A stretch of DNA of 13,831 nt from NCBI GenBank assembly GCA_015493405.1, contig WGDF01000157.1:1-13831 (forward strand), written 5' to 3'. Source of the DNA: Flavobacteriaceae bacterium (lineage in GTDB: Bacteria; Bacteroidota; Bacteroidia; Flavobacteriales; Flavobacteriaceae). Below the pieces are notes generated by a model. It saw only the letters and a list, made by a program, of their open reading frames with translations. It searched no databases and was not told where the DNA came from. Position 1 is the first letter of the stretch. Every line of letters begins with the position of its first letter. Shown piece after piece: positions 1 to 6,116 of this stretch. The position numbers and the translations under genes are program-made.

Positions 1-1274
1 TAATCTTTACACTGGGTTTAATTTTGGTATATCGTTTTGGCGCTCAAGTTTCATTGCCCGGTATAGATCCGACGCAATTGGCCAATTTGCAACACCAAAC
101 CGCTGATAATACATTGTTAGATTTGTTAAACCAATTTACCGGTGGTGCTTTCTCAAGAGCCTCTATCTTTGCTTTGGGTATTATGCCTTATATCTCAGCT
201 TCTATTGTTGTGCAATTAATGGGGATAGCAGTCCCTTATTTGCAAAAATTACAAAAAGCCGGAGAAAGTGGTCATAAAAAAATTACACAAATAACCCGAT
301 GGTTGACCATTGCTGTAACTTTGATTCAAGGCCCGAGTTATGTTTATAATTTATATAACCAATTGCCAAAGAGCGCTTTCTTAATTGAACAAACTTGGTT
401 GTTTGTTACGATTTCAGTTGTCATCTTATCTGCAGGAACTATTTTTGCAATGTGGCTTGGTGAAAAAATAACGGATAAAGGAATCGGGAACGGTATTTCA
501 TTATTAATTATGGTAGGGATTATTGCCAGAATGCCTTCTGCATTTCTACAAGAATTTGCTTACCGAGTAACCAATCAAAATGGTGGCCCGATGGTTTTAT
601 TATTTGAAATAGTAGTTTGGTTACTAGTTATAGCAGCCAGTATTATGTTGGTGCAAGCTTATCGACCTGTTCCGGTACAATATGCCCAGCGGACTGTTGG
701 TGGAGGCTATGAAAAAAATATATTTGGAGCCAGACAATATTTGCCTTTAAAATTGAATGCTGCAGGCGTTATGCCTATCATTTTTGCACAAGCATTGATG
801 TTTTTTCCCGGCATGTTAGCTTCCTTGTCCGATTCTGATTGGGCGATGAGCCTAAAAGCCACTTTTGGCAATATGTTTGACCCTTGGTACAATGTTGTAT
901 TCGCTATTTTGATTATCATATTTACTTATTTTTATACGGCTATTACAGTTCAGACGACTAAAATTGCTGAAGATTTAAAAAGAAGTAATGGATTTATTCC
1001 CGGGGTGAGACCCGGAACAGATACAGCTAATTATTTAGATGATATTTTATCTAAAGTAACCTTACCGGGTTCTATCTTTTTAGCGTTGATAGCAATTTTT
1101 CCTAAATTTGCTTATTATTTGTTCCCCGGTATGCAAATCTCCTGGGCTATGTTTTATGGTGGCACCTCACTATTAATCTTAGTTGGCGTTGCTATGGATA
1201 CCATACAACAGGCAGAGGCTTATTTATTGAATCGTCATTACGATTCCTTGATGAAATCCGGACGAAAAAAATAA
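1..1274 (+). CDS. secY: Preprotein translocase subunit SecY (5' end missing)
   Basis: SecY forms the protein-conducting channel of the Sec translocon in the inner membrane, with SecE and SecG, and is fed by SecA or the ribosome. The window opens inside the first membrane helix. The frame is already open at position 3 and gives IFTLGLILVYRFGAQVSLPG, so a TTG at 24 is an internal leucine codon and not a start. About 423 residues are visible, and the N-terminal ~20 lie upstream. Family landmarks include LPGIDP after helix 1, the GIMPYISASIVVQLM helix, the cytoplasmic GYEKNIFGARQYLPLKLN stretch, the GVMPIIFA helix, and RSNGFIPGVRPG before the last helices. The C-terminus ends in SGRKK, as is usual for a cytosolic basic tail. 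infA follows after 6 nt, so the two are almost surely cotranscribed. Identification is secure; only the start is unknown. Confidence 0.98.
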   Translation, partial: IFTLGLILVYRFGAQVSLPGIDPTQLANLQHQTADNTLLDLLNQFTGGAFSRASIFALGIMPYISASIVVQLMGIAVPYLQKLQKAGESGHKKITQITRWLTIAVTLIQGPSYVYNLYNQLPKSAFLIEQTWLFVTISVVILSAGTIFAMWLGEKITDKGIGNGISLLIMVGIIARMPSAFLQEFAYRVTNQNGGPMVLLFEIVVWLLVIAASIMLVQAYRPVPVQYAQRTVGGGYEKNIFGARQYLPLKLNAAGVMPIIFAQALMFFPGMLASLSDSDWAMSLKATFGNMFDPWYNVVFAILIIIFTYFYTAITVQTTKIAEDLKRSNGFIPGVRPGTDTANYLDDILSKVTLPGSIFLALIAIFPKFAYYLFPGMQISWAMFYGGTSLLILVGVAMDTIQQAEAYLLNRHYDSLMKSGRKK

Positions 1275-1280
1275 CCAAAT

Positions 1281-1496
1281 ATGGCAAAGCAACCCGCAAT
1301 AGAAGTTGATGGCATCATCAAAGACGCATTGTCTAATGCAATGTTTAAAGTAGAGCTCGAAAATGGTCATGTGATCACAGCTCATATATCCGGTAAAATG
1401 AGAATGCATTACATTCGACTTTTACCCGGCGATAAAGTAAAAGTTGAATTAAGTCCTTATGACTTAACTAAAGGAAGAATAACCTATAGATATTAA
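1281..1496 (+). CDS. infA: Translation initiation factor IF-1
   Basis: IF-1 is a one-domain OB-fold protein that binds the 30S A site and works with IF-2 and IF-3 during initiation. The 71-residue product has the usual family length and pattern: [11 protein letters not shown], then [15 protein letters not shown], then the conserved [19 protein letters not shown] segment and the closing [14 protein letters not shown]. The ATG lies 6 nt after the secY stop with no Shine-Dalgarno sequence (AACCAAAT before ATG), typical of Bacteroidota. Direct secY-infA adjacency, with no map or adk between, is the arrangement I associate with Flavobacteriia. A 152-nt gap then separates it from rpmJ, much longer than any other gap in this operon. 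Confidence 0.98.
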   Translation: MAKQPAIEVDGIIKDALSNAMFKVELENGHVITAHISGKMRMHYIRLLPGDKVKVELSPYDLTKGRITYRY

Positions 1497-1504
1497 AAAT
1501 TATT

Positions 1505-1532
1505 GCGATTGCATTTTTTAAAATACAATCGT
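1505..1532 (+). other. Weak hairpin just downstream of infA
   Basis: CGATTG (1506-1511) is complementary to CAATCG (1526-1531), with a few A-T pairs possible inside. The sequence that follows is A-rich with no U-tract, so it does not look like an intrinsic terminator. It may act as an mRNA-end or processing structure in the infA-rpmJ gap, or may be chance in AT-rich DNA. Confidence 0.3.
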
Positions 1533-1565
1533 CAAATTTAAAAAGATATGAAACCGTTTTGAGTA

Positions 1566-1604
1566 AAAATCATTTAATCTATAAGGAAATGATTTTGTAA
1601 TCAT
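1566..1604 (+). promoter_or_regulatory. Two mutually exclusive hairpins in the infA-rpmJ leader gap
   Basis: AAAATCATTT (1566-1575) and AAATGATTTT (1587-1596) form a perfect 10-bp inverted repeat with an 11-nt loop. The inner part of the second arm, ATGATT (1589-1594), also pairs perfectly with AATCAT (1599-1604) across a 4-nt loop. One RNA segment can therefore pair with either flank but not both, the simplest layout for an attenuator-like switch or a protein-binding site. It lies about 45 nt before the rpmJ start. There is no U-tract. Stems are AT-rich, so function is unproven. Confidence 0.35.
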
Positions 1605-1648
1605 CAAATCTTATATCTGACCGTAGTGTTAAAATAAAAAATAAACAG

Positions 1649-1765
1649 ATGAAAGTAAGAGCATCAATAAAAAAAAGAAGTCCTGAAGACAAAATTGTCA
1701 GACGAAAAGGACGTTTGTATGTTATTAATAAAAAGAATCCGAAACATAAACAAAGACAAGGATAA
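1649..1765 (+). CDS. rpmJ: 50S ribosomal protein L36, zinc-free form
   Basis: This 38-codon gene encodes L36, a tiny protein of the large subunit. The translation begins [17 protein letters not shown], passes through [11 protein letters not shown] and ends KHKQRQG, the invariant family ends. The zinc-binding form has Cys at 11, 14 and 27 plus His 33. Here those positions are Ser11, Asp14 (GAC), Asn27 and His33, so this is a C-minus (zinc-independent) L36. As I recall, most Bacteroidota versions keep Cys at 14, so Asp14 is an extra loss. The stop is 2 nt before the rpsM ATG, suggesting translational coupling. No Shine-Dalgarno sequence is visible. Confidence 0.97.
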   Translation: MKVRASIKKRSPEDKIVRRKGRLYVINKKNPKHKQRQG

Positions 1766-1767
1766 TT

Positions 1768-2142
1768 ATGGCAAGAATAGCAGGGGTAGATTTACCAAAG
1801 AATAAACGCGGCGTTATAGCCTTGACCTATATTTACGGTATAGGCAATTCAAGAGCCAAAGAAATTTTGGCCAAAGCCGGCGTAGATGAAGATAAAAAAG
1901 TAAAAGACTGGAATGATGCCGATATTGCAGGGATCAGACAAGCAATTGCCAATTACAGAATCGAAGGAGAATTGCGTTCTGAAGTGCAATTGAATATCAA
2001 ACGTTTGATGGACATCGGTAGTTACCGAGGTATCCGACACAGATTAGGCTTACCCTTAAGAGGACAAAGAACCAAAAATAACTCTCGTACAAGAAAAGGG
2101 AAAAGAAAAACTATTGCCAACAAGAAAAAAGCAACTAAATAA
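1768..2142 (+). CDS. rpsM: 30S ribosomal protein S13
   Basis: S13 sits in the head of the small subunit, contacts S19, and forms intersubunit bridges to the 50S. The 124-residue product starts [15 protein letters not shown] and carries the helix-two-turns-helix stretch [14 protein letters not shown]. It then has [20 protein letters not shown] and the basic tail [17 protein letters not shown], which reaches toward the P-site tRNA. Length is normal for the family. The start is fixed by family homology and by the 2-nt gap after rpmJ. A 15-nt gap leads to rpsK, and the rpsM-rpsK-rpsD-rpoA-rplQ order is the classical alpha operon. Confidence 0.99.
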   Translation: MARIAGVDLPKNKRGVIALTYIYGIGNSRAKEILAKAGVDEDKKVKDWNDADIAGIRQAIANYRIEGELRSEVQLNIKRLMDIGSYRGIRHRLGLPLRGQRTKNNSRTRKGKRKTIANKKKATK

Positions 2143-2157
2143 AAGTAAGTAGATATT

Positions 2158-2553
2158 ATGGCTAAGAATAATAAATCAGCTAAAGCAAAAAAAAGAAAGG
2201 TTAAAGTTGAGCCTAATGGCAAAGCTTTCATACAAGCAACCTTTAATAATGTTATTATTTCTCTTGCTAATAAACAAGGAGAAGTAATTTCTTGGTCTTC
2301 TGCCGGAAAAAACGGTTTTAGAGGTTCTAAGAAAAACACCCCTTATGCTGCACAAGTAGCTGCCGAAGATGCTGCTAAAGTTGCTTATGAAGCAGGCTTA
2401 AGACGTGTCAAAGTTTACGTCAAGGGACCCGGTAATGGTAGAGAATCTGCCATTAGAACTATCCATAATAGTGGTATTGAGGTAGTTGAAATAATTGATG
2501 TAACACCCATTCCTCATAATGGATGTCGTCCACCTAAAAGAAGAAGAGTATAA
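2158..2553 (+). CDS. rpsK: 30S ribosomal protein S11
   Basis: S11 lies on the platform of the small subunit near the E site and the Shine-Dalgarno/anti-Shine-Dalgarno helix region. The 131-residue product has a lysine-rich N-terminal tail ([18 protein letters not shown]), the core [32 protein letters not shown] and [13 protein letters not shown]. It ends in the near-invariant [18 protein letters not shown]. The Asn-Gly within HNGC corresponds to the site known to form isoaspartate in Escherichia coli S11. The start ATG follows AGATATT, with no Shine-Dalgarno sequence. A 14-nt gap leads to rpsD. Confidence 0.99.
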   Translation: MAKNNKSAKAKKRKVKVEPNGKAFIQATFNNVIISLANKQGEVISWSSAGKNGFRGSKKNTPYAAQVAAEDAAKVAYEAGLRRVKVYVKGPGNGRESAIRTIHNSGIEVVEIIDVTPIPHNGCRPPKRRRV

Positions 2554-2567
2554 TAAATTATTGAATT

Positions 2568-3173
2568 ATGGCGAGATATACAGGACCAAAGACAAGAATT
2601 GCCAGAAAATTTGGCGAAGCTATTTATGGTGAGGATAAACACTTTGAAAGAAGAAAATATCCCCCCGGACAACACGGAAATAATAGAAGAAGAGGTAAAA
2701 AATCACAATATGCCATTCAGTTAACTGAAAAGCAAAAAGCGAAATATACTTACGGTATTTTAGAAAAACAATTTAGAAACTTATTTGAAAAAGCATCCCG
2801 TCAAGGTGGTAATACAGGGGAAGTCCTTTTGCAATTGGTAGAATCCAGACTCGATAATGTTGTTTATCGTTTTGGTTTGGCGCCCACCAGACGAGCCGCA
2901 CGTCAATTAGTTTCTCACAGACATATCACTGTTAACGGTGAAGTGGTTAATATCCCTTCTTACCAAGTAAACCCCGGCGACGTGGTAGGTGTCAGAGAAA
3001 AATCAAAATCATTATTGGTGATTAACGATTCTTTAGATCAAAATAAATCAAGTTATGAATGGTTAAAATGGAATCCTGAAAAAATGGAAGGTGAATTTGT
3101 AAACCGACCTGAACGTGTTCAGATTCCTGAAAACATTCAAGAACACTTGATTGTCGAGTTATACTCTAAATAA
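2568..3173 (+). CDS. rpsD: 30S ribosomal protein S4, zinc-free form
   Basis: S4 is a primary 16S rRNA-binding protein that nucleates assembly of the 30S body and helps set decoding fidelity. In many bacteria it also represses the alpha operon. The 201-residue product has the N-terminal domain starting [17 protein letters not shown] with [19 protein letters not shown]. The S4 RNA-binding domain covers about residues 93-155 ([20 protein letters not shown], then [19 protein letters not shown]). No N-terminal cysteine cluster is present, so it is the zinc-independent type. Its own stop is at 3171-3173, 13 nt before the chosen rpoA start. I see no E. coli-like pseudoknot target at the rpsM start but cannot fold it rigorously. 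Confidence 0.99.
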   Translation: MARYTGPKTRIARKFGEAIYGEDKHFERRKYPPGQHGNNRRRGKKSQYAIQLTEKQKAKYTYGILEKQFRNLFEKASRQGGNTGEVLLQLVESRLDNVVYRFGLAPTRRAARQLVSHRHITVNGEVVNIPSYQVNPGDVVGVREKSKSLLVINDSLDQNKSSYEWLKWNPEKMEGEFVNRPERVQIPENIQEHLIVELYSK

Positions 3174-3186
3174 TAATAAAATATTT

Positions 3187-4176
3187 ATGGCAATATTAAA
3201 TTTTCAAAAACCGGATAAAGTTCTTCAGATTCATACTGATAATTACACCGGAAAATTTGAATTCAAACCGCTGGAACCCGGATATGGCTTGACCATTGGC
3301 AATGCCCTAAGACGTGTGTTGCTGTCATCCCTTGAAGGATATGCGATTACTTCTTTACGTATTGAAGGTGTTGATCACGAATTCACTTCTATTGACGGTA
3401 TCGTTGAAGATGTCACCAAAATTGTTTTAAACTTAAAACAAATACGGTTCAAAAATCAAGTTGATGGGATCGATAGTGAGACCGTAAAAGTCTTGATTTC
3501 CGGCAAGGAAATATTAACTGCCGGTGATTTGCAAGAGTTTATCTCAGGTTTCCAAGTTTTAAATCCCGATTTGGTCATTATGAATTTAGACCCTAAAAAA
3601 AGTCTAAATTTTGAATTTACCATCGAAAAGGGTCGGGGCTATGTTAATGCTGATGAAAATAAAAAACAGGATGTTGCTTTTGGAACAATTTTCTTAGATT
3701 CTATTTTCACACCTATCAAACACGTGAAATATAGCGTTGAGGATTTTAGGGTAGAACAAAAAACGGATTATGATAAGTTAATCATTGAGATTGATACCGA
3801 TGGTTCTATTCATCCAAAAGATGCCCTAACAGAAGCTGCCAAAATTTTGATTCAACATTTTATGCTTTTTTCTGATGAACGCATCTCAATAGATGACGAT
3901 GTGACTGCAGATACCGAAAGTTATGATGAAGAATCCTTGCATATGCGTCAGTTGTTGAAAACCAAATTAGTCGATTTGGACTTATCGGTTCGGGCTTTAA
4001 ATTGTTTAAAAGCTGCTGATGTGCAAACTTTGGGCGAATTGGTTCAATACAATAAATCCGATTTGATGAAGTTTAGAAACTTTGGCAAAAAATCAATGAC
4101 CGAATTAGAAAAATTGGTTGATAAAAAAGGCCTTACTTTCGGTATGGACCTTTCAAATTATAAATTAGAAGAATAA
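3187..4176 (+). CDS. rpoA: DNA-directed RNA polymerase subunit alpha
   Basis: The alpha subunit dimerises to start RNA polymerase assembly and contacts promoter UP elements and activators. I chose the ATG at 3187 (329 residues, [11 protein letters not shown]) because that is the family N-terminus in Bacteroidota. An in-frame ATG at 3151 would overlap rpsD by 23 nt and add 12 unconserved residues. The N-terminal assembly domain (about 1-230) shows [25 protein letters not shown] in two blocks and the dimer motif [13 protein letters not shown] linker rich in Asp and Glu follows. The C-terminal domain (about 255-320) has [18 protein letters not shown] and [15 protein letters not shown]. Arg269 corresponds to the DNA-binding Arg265 of E. 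coli. A 17-nt gap leads to rplQ. Confidence 0.98.
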   Translation: MAILNFQKPDKVLQIHTDNYTGKFEFKPLEPGYGLTIGNALRRVLLSSLEGYAITSLRIEGVDHEFTSIDGIVEDVTKIVLNLKQIRFKNQVDGIDSETVKVLISGKEILTAGDLQEFISGFQVLNPDLVIMNLDPKKSLNFEFTIEKGRGYVNADENKKQDVAFGTIFLDSIFTPIKHVKYSVEDFRVEQKTDYDKLIIEIDTDGSIHPKDALTEAAKILIQHFMLFSDERISIDDDVTADTESYDEESLHMRQLLKTKLVDLDLSVRALNCLKAADVQTLGELVQYNKSDLMKFRNFGKKSMTELEKLVDKKGLTFGMDLSNYKLEE

Positions 4177-4193
4177 TATAGAAGATATAGGTT

Positions 4194-4679
4194 ATGAGAC
4201 ACGGAAAGAAATTTAACCATTTAGGAAGAAAATCAGCGCACAGAAAAGCTATGTTGGCTAATATGGGTAGTTCGTTGGTGAAACATAAAAGAATTAATAC
4301 AACAGTTGCAAAAGCTAAAGCATTGCGTGTATTTTTAGAACCTTTGATTACAAAATCTAAAAATGATACTATGCATAATAGACGTGTTGTGTTCAGCTAT
4401 TTGCGTGACAAAGATGCTGTAACAGAGCTCTTTAGAGAAATATCGACTAAAGTTGCTGACCGCCCCGGTGGCTATTTGCGCATCATCAAACTCGGAAACA
4501 GATTAGGTGATAATGCAGATATGGCTATGATAGAATTTGTCGATTACAATCCGACTTACAATGAAGAAAAAGCCGGTAAAAAGAAAACAAGACGAAGAAG
4601 AAAGAAAAAAACAACCGCCGAAGCAGCTCCTGAAGTTCCTGAATCTGCAGAAAAATCAGAAGAGAAATCAGCTGAATAA
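4194..4679 (+). CDS. rplQ: 50S ribosomal protein L17 with a basic/acidic C-terminal extension
   Basis: L17 binds 23S rRNA near the exit of the large-subunit peptide tunnel. Residues 1-120 are the core: [20 protein letters not shown], then [16 protein letters not shown], and [19 protein letters not shown] with MIEFVDYN. Residues 128-139 are a Lys/Arg run ([11 protein letters not shown]). About 22 residues rich in Ala, Glu, Pro and Ser follow, giving 161 residues against roughly 120-130 in many bacteria. Charged tails of this kind are common in Bacteroidota L17. This is the last gene of the operon, and a strong hairpin terminator starts 22 nt after its stop. Confidence 0.98.
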   Translation: MRHGKKFNHLGRKSAHRKAMLANMGSSLVKHKRINTTVAKAKALRVFLEPLITKSKNDTMHNRRVVFSYLRDKDAVTELFREISTKVADRPGGYLRIIKLGNRLGDNADMAMIEFVDYNPTYNEEKAGKKKTRRRRKKKTTAEAAPEVPESAEKSEEKSAE

Positions 4680-4700
4680 TTTCTTAATAATATTTTTACA

Positions 4701-4735
4701 TTAAAAGCCGTTTGCAATTAGCAAACGGCTTTTAA
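4701..4735 (+). terminator. Intrinsic terminator of the alpha operon
   Basis: TTAAAAGCCGTTTGC (4701-4715) pairs perfectly with GCAAACGGCTTTTAA (4721-4735) around the loop AATTA. The GC-rich core is followed by a T-rich stretch (ATTTTG), so termination of rplQ transcription is expected here. Confidence 0.9.
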
Positions 4736-4741
4736 ATTTTG
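4711..4741 (+). promoter_or_regulatory. Candidate enolase promoter overlapping the rplQ terminator
   Basis: TTTG (4711-4714), then 19 nt, then AAATTTTG (4734-4741). This matches the Bacteroidota pattern TTG-N17-19-TAnnTTTG except for the first base of the -7 element. The predicted RNA would start near 4748, some 18 nt before the eno ATG. The -33 element lies inside the terminator stem, so the two signals share sequence. This is a pattern match only. Confidence 0.35.
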
Positions 4742-4765
4742 TAATTTTACATAAAAATTTATACT

Positions 4766-6052
4766 ATGAGTTTAATAACAGATATCAAAGCAAGACAAAT
4801 TTTTGACTCCCGCGGTAATCCCACGGTTGAAGTCGATGTCATTACAGAATATGGTATTTTAGGTCGCGCAGCAGTTCCTTCCGGCGCATCTACAGGTCAA
4901 TTGGAGGCCGTTGAATTGCGGGATAACGGAACAGGCTATATGGGAAAATCGGTTTTTAAGGCGATCGATAATGTTAATACCATTATTGCAGCCGAATTGA
5001 TTGGTCAAGAAGTTCAAAATCAATTGGAAATAGATCGTATTTTAATTGCAATTGATGGCACAGAAAACAAATCTAAGTTGGGTGCTAATGCTATTTTGGG
5101 GGTTTCTTTGGCTGCGGCTAAGGCAGCTACTATTGAAGAAGAGATGCCTTTATACAAATATATCGGTGGTGTGGGTGCAAAAACCTTACCGGTTCCTATG
5201 ATGAATATTGTCAATGGCGGTTCGCATTCAGATGCTCCTATTGCTTTTCAAGAATTTATGATCGTGCCTTATGGCGCTCATAATTTTGCCGAAGCTATGA
5301 AAATGGCAACGGAAGTATTTCATAACTTAAAATCAATATTAAAAGGTAGAGGTTTATCTACTGCTGTCGGTGATGAAGGTGGTTTTGCACCCAATTTTAA
5401 AGGCATTGAAGATGCATTGGAAACTATTTTGTCAGCTATTGAAAAGGCCGGATACAAACCGGGCAAAGATATAGGTATTGCCTTAGACCCTGCCGCTTCT
5501 GAATTTTACAAAGACGGTGTATATGATTATACTATTTTTGAAGGTCCCGATGCAGCTAAACGCAATTCAAAAGAACAAGCGGAATATTTGTTGGAATTAG
5601 TCAATAAGTATCCTATTATTTCTATTGAAGACGGTATGGCTGAAGACGACTGGGATGGTTGGAAAATTCAACAAAAATTGCTGGGTGATAAAATTCAATT
5701 GGTAGGTGACGATATTTTTGTAACCAATACCAAGATTTTGTCTAGAGGTATTAAGGAAGGTATTGCCAACTCTATTTTAATCAAATTAAACCAGATCGGA
5801 ACCTTGTCTGAAACGATTGATGCTATAAATATGGCACATACAGCCGGATACACAGCTGTGGTTTCACACCGCTCAGGAGAAACAGAAGATACAACTATTG
5901 CCGACTTGGCTGTCGGTATGAATACCGGACAAATTAAAACCGGTTCGTTATCCAGAACTGATCGTATGGCCAAGTATAATCAATTGTTAAGAATTGAAGA
6001 ACAATTGGGCAAAGATGCGGTTTATCCGGGAATTAAGGCTTTTAAAAAATAA
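4766..6052 (+). CDS. eno: Enolase (phosphopyruvate hydratase)
   Basis: Enolase interconverts 2-phosphoglycerate and phosphoenolpyruvate in glycolysis and gluconeogenesis, in the cytoplasm. The 428-residue product has the expected length and a complete active site. The mobile loop SGASTG is at 39-44, His154 lies in GGSHS, Glu163 in FQEFM and Glu204 in GDEGGFAPN. The Mg ligands are Asp241 (LDPAASEFY), Glu288 ([11 protein letters not shown]) and Asp315 (VGDDIFVTN). Catalytic Lys340 is in [10 protein letters not shown], followed by His368-Arg369-Ser370 ([10 protein letters not shown]) and Lys391. It appears to be a single-gene unit: a terminator stands before it and another starts 19 nt after its stop. 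In many Flavobacteriia I recall carA between rplQ and eno and gltA after eno; both are absent here. Confidence 0.99.
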   Translation: MSLITDIKARQIFDSRGNPTVEVDVITEYGILGRAAVPSGASTGQLEAVELRDNGTGYMGKSVFKAIDNVNTIIAAELIGQEVQNQLEIDRILIAIDGTENKSKLGANAILGVSLAAAKAATIEEEMPLYKYIGGVGAKTLPVPMMNIVNGGSHSDAPIAFQEFMIVPYGAHNFAEAMKMATEVFHNLKSILKGRGLSTAVGDEGGFAPNFKGIEDALETILSAIEKAGYKPGKDIGIALDPAASEFYKDGVYDYTIFEGPDAAKRNSKEQAEYLLELVNKYPIISIEDGMAEDDWDGWKIQQKLLGDKIQLVGDDIFVTNTKILSRGIKEGIANSILIKLNQIGTLSETIDAINMAHTAGYTAVVSHRSGETEDTTIADLAVGMNTGQIKTGSLSRTDRMAKYNQLLRIEEQLGKDAVYPGIKAFKK

Positions 6053-6070
6053 GCGATTTTAAATGGATTT

Positions 6071-6108
6071 AATCAAAGGGGCGGTTCAATTGAGCCGCCC
6101 CTTTGATT
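6071..6108. terminator. Bidirectional terminator between enolase and the converging ATP-grasp gene
   Basis: AATCAAAGGGGCGG (6071-6084) pairs perfectly with CCGCCCCTTTGATT (6095-6108). The inner TTCAATTGAG can extend the stem. It is followed on the + strand by TTTTAG, and on the - strand by TAAATCCATTT. It lies 18 nt after eno and 8 nt beyond the stop of the - strand gene, so it probably serves both. Confidence 0.88.
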
Positions 6109-6116
6109 TTTAGAAC

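Noticed and set aside
24..1274. TTG at 24 as the start of secY
   Set aside because: The frame is open upstream to the window edge and encodes the conserved first membrane helix, so the true start lies outside.
1505..1532. Terminator after infA
   Set aside because: The stem is short and AT-rich, and no T-run follows; transcription must continue into rpmJ and the alpha operon.
2022..2339. 105-codon open frame on the - strand across rpsM and rpsK
   Set aside because: It lies opposite two certain ribosomal protein genes and has no recognisable family pattern.
3151..3186. Upstream in-frame ATG for rpoA
   Set aside because: It overlaps rpsD by 23 nt and adds 12 residues not seen in the family; the ATG at 3187 gives the standard [11 protein letters not shown] start.
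5695..5973. 92-codon open frame on the - strand inside eno
   Set aside because: It is the complement of the conserved enolase active-site region, with no independent support.
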